The translations under genes and the position numbers were made by a program. Source: an uncultured Oscillospiraceae bacterium (lineage in GTDB: Bacteria > Bacillota > Clostridia > Oscillospirales > Acutalibacteraceae). Taken from it: a stretch of 24,668 nucleotides of DNA. The notes under the pieces are model-generated. The model did not search any database. It was not told the DNA's origin and saw nothing but the letters and a program-made list of their open reading frames with translations. The stretch spans positions 1 to 24,668 of the forward strand of contig CATWUX010000015.1 in the NCBI GenBank assembly GCA_958354085.1, written 5' to 3'. Shown here piece after piece: positions 20,482 through 24,668 of this stretch (within the stretch, counting starts at the first letter, position 1; each line of letters starts with the position of its first letter).

Positions 20482-22158
20482 TCACACCCGTTTTTGAAGC
20501 AGCGCTGCATAATCGGCGGCTGGCATAGGTTTGGCCAGATAATACCCTTGGGCAAAGCGGCAGCGGATACGGTTCAAAATCGCCATTTGCTCCGGCGTTT
20601 CCACGCCCTCGGCGATCGTCAGAATATCCAGCTGTCTGGCCATTTCCACGACCGAGGATAGGATTTTCTCGCTGCGTTCGTGTGCCTTGCAAGAGGACAG
20701 AAAATTCATGTCCAGCTTTATAACATCCACCGCTATATCCTTGAGCATATTCAGGGAAGAATAGCCGCTTCCGAAATCATCCATCATGACCAGAAACCCA
20801 TACTTTTGCAGCTGAGCTACCATATCGAGCATTGCCTCCGGATCATCCGTGTAGGCGCTTTCCGTGATTTCCAGATTCAGCAAAGCCGGGTCGATTCCGT
20901 AGGTTTCCACCAGCTGTATCAGGTTTTCGACCAACCGTGGGTTGTGCAGATTCACACGGGAAATATTGACCGAAACCGGCAAGGGGCGGAGACCGTCGTC
21001 CAGCCATTGCCGTATATACCGGCAGGCTCTTTCCCAAATGTAAGCATCCATCTGTATGATAAAGCCGTTGCGCTCAAAAATCGGAATAAAATCCTTCGGC
21101 AGCAACTGTCCCTTATTCGGATGGTTCCAGCGCACATTCACCTCGGCTCCGATCACCGTCTGCGTTTGCAGGTCATATTGCGGCTGCCAATATAATGCAA
21201 AATGCTCTTGTTCCAATGCGGCGTTCATATCGTTGGTGATTTCCTGCTCCCAGATGATCTCGCGGCTGAGCGTCTCATCGTAAAACGCATAATAGTCCAC
21301 ATATGCCGCTTTGCATTTCCGCGCCGCCAAAGCCGCGCGATCCATCATCTCGCTCACCGGAAGCGATGTATCCTCCAACCGGTAAATTCCCACCGTCGGC
21401 ACCACGTTGTAGACCGGACTGCAATCAATCAGAGCTTTGCGTACACCCGCAATCAGCTCGTCCAGCGGCTTCCCGCACGGCAGACAAACTCCGAAAACAT
21501 CACCGGCAATTCGCCCATACGTCATCAGCGCCTGCTCCCGTGCGAATTCGCGCAGCCACCTGGCCAAATATTGCAGCAAACGATCCCCCTGTTTATCCCC
21601 GAAAAAGGCATTGATCAGCTGAAAACGGTCAATGTCGATATGCAAAAGAGCAAAAGGCGTTATCGGATTGGCCAACAGCATCTCTTCGGTGGCGTCAAAT
21701 AAGGCGTTTTTATTATATATACCGGTCAGTGTATCCACCTCGGCACGGCGCTTGAGCATTTGGAACGATTGCAGCTGACTGCGCGCCAAGGCGTTTTCCA
21801 ACCGGCAGCGAATGATTTCCGCATGATACGGTTTCGATATAAAATCCCACGCGCCGCACTGCAGCGCCCGTATTTCATTTTCGGCGTCACAATTGCCGGT
21901 CGTCACGATGACCGGTAAATCGCGGAAGCACGCATCTTCGGCAAGACGGCTCAAAAACGTATACCCGTCCATTTTCGGCATAACCAAATCCAGCAACACG
22001 GCAGCAAAACGCATCCGGTGCGCAAACAGCCGTTCCAGCGCCTCCTCGCCGTTTTCCGCTTCTTCCACCGCGTAATCGTCGGATAAGATATGGTGCAGAA
22101 CCTTCCGGTTTATGGCATTGTCATCGACAACTAAAATTGTTTTTCGGGCAGCGGTCAT
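20482..22158 (-). CDS. Response regulator with REC, degenerate GGDEF and EAL domains
   Basis: A 558-residue cytoplasmic c-di-GMP signalling protein. The REC domain (about 1-125) keeps the acidic pair D12-D13, the phosphoacceptor D57 (LLDLVMP), T86/T87 and K109. The GGDEF domain (about 140-295) has AGDVF at 218-222 in place of GGDEF, so cyclase activity is unlikely. In the EAL domain (about 305-550) the signature reads GAEVNVRW (E339) instead of EAL, but the other metal and catalytic positions are present: N399, E430, D460-D461 (MMDDFGSGYSS), K481 and D483, E518 (AEGVE), and QGYYLAKPM. It is probably a phosphodiesterase controlled by phosphorylation. Start 22158 follows a GGGGG motif. No histidine kinase is adjacent. 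c-di-GMP often controls surface structures, so a link to the pilus locus is possible but unproven. Confidence 0.92.
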   Translation of the reverse strand: MTAARKTILVVDDNAINRKVLHHILSDDYAVEEAENGEEALERLFAHRMRFAAVLLDLVMPKMDGYTFLSRLAEDACFRDLPVIVTTGNCDAENEIRALQCGAWDFISKPYHAEIIRCRLENALARSQLQSFQMLKRRAEVDTLTGIYNKNALFDATEEMLLANPITPFALLHIDIDRFQLINAFFGDKQGDRLLQYLARWLREFAREQALMTYGRIAGDVFGVCLPCGKPLDELIAGVRKALIDCSPVYNVVPTVGIYRLEDTSLPVSEMMDRAALAARKCKAAYVDYYAFYDETLSREIIWEQEITNDMNAALEQEHFALYWQPQYDLQTQTVIGAEVNVRWNHPNKGQLLPKDFIPIFERNGFIIQMDAYIWERACRYIRQWLDDGLRPLPVSVNISRVNLHNPRLVENLIQLVETYGIDPALLNLEITESAYTDDPEAMLDMVAQLQKYGFLVMMDDFGSGYSSLNMLKDIAVDVIKLDMNFLSSCKAHERSEKILSSVVEMARQLDILTIAEGVETPEQMAILNRIRCRFAQGYYLAKPMPAADYAALLQKRV

Positions 22159-22250
22159 AAAAAATCCCCCGCTTGGTGTAGATTTAGAAGAAAAGCGCCG
22201 CAATCGGTCGCCATAAAAAACATTATGTAGCATTTACTATGACCATTCTC

Positions 22251-22279
22251 ATAATACTATACAACTTGTCGATATTCAA
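22251..22279 (-). promoter_or_regulatory. Promoter of the REC-GGDEF-EAL gene
   Basis: Minus-strand TTGAAT (22279-22274), 17-base spacer, TATTAT (22256-22251). It lies about 95 bases upstream of the start codon, back to back with the addA promoter 35 bases away. Confidence 0.65.
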
Positions 22280-22313
22280 GTATTTCTATCAAAAACGTCT
22301 GCCTCTCCTCCCC

Positions 22314-22342
22314 TTGCAACCTGTCCCTCATCCTGCTATACT
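22314..22342 (+). promoter_or_regulatory. Promoter of addA
   Basis: TTGCAA (22314-22319), 17-base spacer, TATACT (22337-22342) with TGC before the -10. The start codon follows 32 bases later behind GGGGGGGAGGA. Confidence 0.75.
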
Positions 22343-22374
22343 GAAGTTATTCGACGAACAAGGGGGGGAGGACC

Positions 22375-24668
22375 ATGGCAGAGCGCACATGGACAGTACA
22401 GCAGCGGCAATGCATCGACGCGCGCGGCGGAACGGTGCTGGTTTCCGCTGCGGCCGGCTCTGGCAAAACGTCCGTATTGGTGCAGCGCGTTATCACCCGC
22501 ATCACCGATCCGCAGGAACCGGTGGATGTGGATCGGCTGCTAGTCGTCACCTTTACAAAAGCGGCCGCGGCGGAAATGAAGCAGCGGCTGGCCTCCGCGC
22601 TGACACAGTTACAGGCAGAGCATCCGGACGACCGGCGGCTGCAGCGTCAGCAAATGCTGCTGCCCCGCGCCAACATCAGCACAGTCCACAGCTTTTGCGC
22701 CAATCTGCTGCGGGAATATTTTCACCTTCTCGACCTGTCTCCGCAGTTCAAGGTGGCGGAAGCGGCGGAGACCGCGCTGCTGCGCGAGGAAGCGCTGTCC
22801 GAAATTGCGGAGGAATGCTACCGTGAAAAGGATCCAGTCTTTCTGGAATTGTCCGCCCTGCTCGGCAGCGGCCGCGACGACCGCGGCCTGTTCCGCACGG
22901 TGCAAAAGCTGTATGATTTTGTGCAGTCCCATCCTTTTCCCGAACGTTGGCTGACCGAAAAGGCGGCGCTGTACACCGCCGACGCCGCGCCGTCACAGAC
23001 TGTTTGGGGGGCGGCGGTGCTGCGCACGATTTCCCAGACGCTCGCGTATGCCCTCTCCCTGCTGGATACCGCCATCGCGCTCGCCGGGGAAAACGAGAAA
23101 ATGGCGGAGGCTTACGGGCCGGCGCTGACGGACTATCGGCAGCAGATCGAAGAGGCAACCGCACAAATCGGTACACCGGAGCAGCCCGGCCCTCTGTCCT
23201 GGGACGAAATCGGCGCACGGCTGCGCAGCCTGTCCTGCGGGCGCTTCAGCACGCTGCGCAACTGTGAGGACGAAACCGCGAAAGCGCGCGTCACCGCGCT
23301 GCGGGACGAAGTGAAAAAACGCATCGGCAAACTGCCCACATTGCTGTGCGGCACGGAGGAACAATGCCGCGCCGACGTTGCCGCCTTGCAGCCGCTGGTC
23401 GCGGCGCTGTTTGCCGTCGTGCGCCGTTACAGCGCACGCTACGCGGAAAAGAAAAAGAAGCGCCGAATACTGGATTTCAACGATCTGGAGCACTATGCGC
23501 TGGCGCTGCTGGTGCAGAAAAACCCCGACGGCACGACCGCACGCACGCCGCTGGCGCACGAGCTGGCGGCGCGGTACGATGAAGTGCTGGTGGATGAATA
23601 TCAGGACACCAACGCCGCGCAGGACGCGCTGTTCAGCGCTCTGTCCCGCGAGCAGCGCAATCTGTTCATGGTCGGCGACGTCAAACAAAGTATTTACGGT
23701 TTCCGGCAGGCGATGCCGTCCATTTTTATCGGCAAGCGCGACGCCTATCCCGATTTTGACGGGGAGCATTTCCCCGCGACTATCACGCTGGGCAACAACT
23801 TCCGTTCCCGTCCGGAGGTCACAGATGCGGTCAATTTTGTGTTCCGTCAGCTGATGACGCGCGAGACCGGCGGCGTAACCTATGATGAACGGGAGGCGTT
23901 GGTGCCTTCCGCCTGCTATCCGCCCTCACCCGGCAGCGAAACCGAGCTGTTGGTGGTGGACAAGCGACAGCCGGAGGAGGACAAAGGAGAGGAAACCCCG
24001 GATGCCGACCGTGCGGAAGCGCGGGTGATTGCCCGGCGCATCCGGGAATTGATGGCCGATTACCGCGTTACGGATAAGGAGGGGCCGCGCCCGGTTCGTT
24101 ACGGCGACATCTGTATTCTGATGCGCAGCAAATCCACGCACGCGCAGACGTATATTGATGAGCTGAACGCCTGCGGCATTCCGGCGTGGACGTCCTCCGG
24201 CGGCGGATTTTTTGCCGCGCCGGAGGTGGCAACCGCCGTTTCACTGCTGCGCATAATTGACAATCCGGCGCAGGATGTGCCGCTGCTGACCGTGCTGCTG
24301 TCTGCGGCGTTCGGCTTTACGCCGGACGATCTGGCGCGCATCCGTATGAACGACCGCCACTCTCCGTTACTGCCGGCACTGCGGCGCATGGCGCGTTCCG
24401 CCGCGCCGGAGGATGCCGCGCTGTCCGCCCGCTGCGCGGCGTTTGACCGCCGGCTGCGTCACTATCGAACACTGGCGGCCGCGATGCCGGCGGACGAGCT
24501 GATCCATCGCGTACTGGAGGACAGCGGCCTGCTGGCGGCCGCGGCGGCGCGGCGACATGGAGCGCAGCGGGTAGCCAATCTGCGTTTGCTGCACGACTAC
24601 GCCCGCCGCTTTGAGCAGGGCGGTTTTCGCGGTTTGTCGGCTTTCGTGCGGTTCCTCGACCGGCTGGA
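22375..24668 (+). CDS. addA: ATP-dependent helicase/nuclease subunit A (AddA), 5' part
   Basis: The first 764 codons of AddA, open to the window end; full AddA is usually about 1,200 residues. AddA is the UvrD-like helicase and nuclease subunit of AddAB, which processes double-strand breaks for recombination. Motifs in order: Q motif WTVQQRQCIDA (6-16), Walker A AAAGSGKTS (25-33), LLVVTFTKAAAAEMKQRL (motif Ia), NISTVHSFCANLLREYF, the LDFNDLEHYAL block, Walker B VLVDEYQDTNAAQ (404-416; D407, E408), FMVGDVKQSIYGFRQAMPSI (motif III) and LGNNFRSRPEV (motif IV). The C-terminal nuclease domain lies beyond the window. The start ATG follows a very strong GGAGGA site and its own promoter. addB, which commonly precedes addA, is not upstream here. 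Confidence 0.95.
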   Translation, partial: MAERTWTVQQRQCIDARGGTVLVSAAAGSGKTSVLVQRVITRITDPQEPVDVDRLLVVTFTKAAAAEMKQRLASALTQLQAEHPDDRRLQRQQMLLPRANISTVHSFCANLLREYFHLLDLSPQFKVAEAAETALLREEALSEIAEECYREKDPVFLELSALLGSGRDDRGLFRTVQKLYDFVQSHPFPERWLTEKAALYTADAAPSQTVWGAAVLRTISQTLAYALSLLDTAIALAGENEKMAEAYGPALTDYRQQIEEATAQIGTPEQPGPLSWDEIGARLRSLSCGRFSTLRNCEDETAKARVTALRDEVKKRIGKLPTLLCGTEEQCRADVAALQPLVAALFAVVRRYSARYAEKKKKRRILDFNDLEHYALALLVQKNPDGTTARTPLAHELAARYDEVLVDEYQDTNAAQDALFSALSREQRNLFMVGDVKQSIYGFRQAMPSIFIGKRDAYPDFDGEHFPATITLGNNFRSRPEVTDAVNFVFRQLMTRETGGVTYDEREALVPSACYPPSPGSETELLVVDKRQPEEDKGEETPDADRAEARVIARRIRELMADYRVTDKEGPRPVRYGDICILMRSKSTHAQTYIDELNACGIPAWTSSGGGFFAAPEVATAVSLLRIIDNPAQDVPLLTVLLSAAFGFTPDDLARIRMNDRHSPLLPALRRMARSAAPEDAALSARCAAFDRRLRHYRTLAAAMPADELIHRVLEDSGLLAAAAARRHGAQRVANLRLLHDYARRFEQGGFRGLSAFVRFLDRL

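Overview
The window looks like a chromosomal stretch of a low-to-mid GC Gram-positive anaerobe, most likely a gut member of the Clostridia (Oscillospirales-like). The evidence is strong AAGGAGG-type ribosome binding sites, SigA-type promoters, LPXTG pili with class C sortases, ribitol-phosphate wall-polymer genes (TarI/TarJ) and AddA. The taxon is inferred from gene content only. Composition is mosaic by eye: positions 1 to about 2,500 are AT-rich, 3,000 to 12,500 are intermediate, and 12,900 to the end is clearly GC-richer. The left part therefore reads as acquired or decaying accessory DNA joined to a more resident right part.

Left region (1-3000). A three-gene minus-strand unit (DUF6809-like, a 60-residue protein, TnpV) is a remnant of a conjugative or mobilizable transposon. 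It is followed by a gene-poor, hairpin-rich stretch. There, three copies of a short dispersed repeat each sit just before a different hairpin, and two of them bracket a membrane-anchored HNH endonuclease gene.

Citrate synthase operon (2950-5534). A near-consensus promoter with a 14-bp palindromic operator drives a MarR regulator, a small membrane gene interrupted by one in-frame TGA, a second winged-helix regulator and a citrate synthase. The last two overlap by 8 bp. A 90-bp near-palindromic MITE-like element follows.

Pilus locus (5860-12474). A strong promoter leads into a roughly 170-nt leader that ends in a strong intrinsic terminator, a possible attenuator. Then come a large tip or adhesin protein with the variant sorting signal MPTSG, a major pilin with LPMTG, and two overlapping class C-type sortases. 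Hairpins sit in both of the first two intergenic gaps.

Cell-surface polymer operon (12911-16694). A promoter overlapping the broken 5' end of an alpha-L-rhamnosidase remnant drives a GT2 glycosyltransferase, a LicD-family phosphotransferase, a TarI-like cytidylyltransferase and a TarJ-like alcohol dehydrogenase. Together these suggest synthesis of CDP-ribitol and decoration of a surface glycan.

Right region (16837-24668). Single-gene units follow: a corrinoid adenosyltransferase, a 53-residue basic small protein, a ROK-like protein (minus), an S1-domain protein, a REC/degenerate-GGDEF/EAL response regulator (minus), and the first 764 codons of addA, which runs off the window end.
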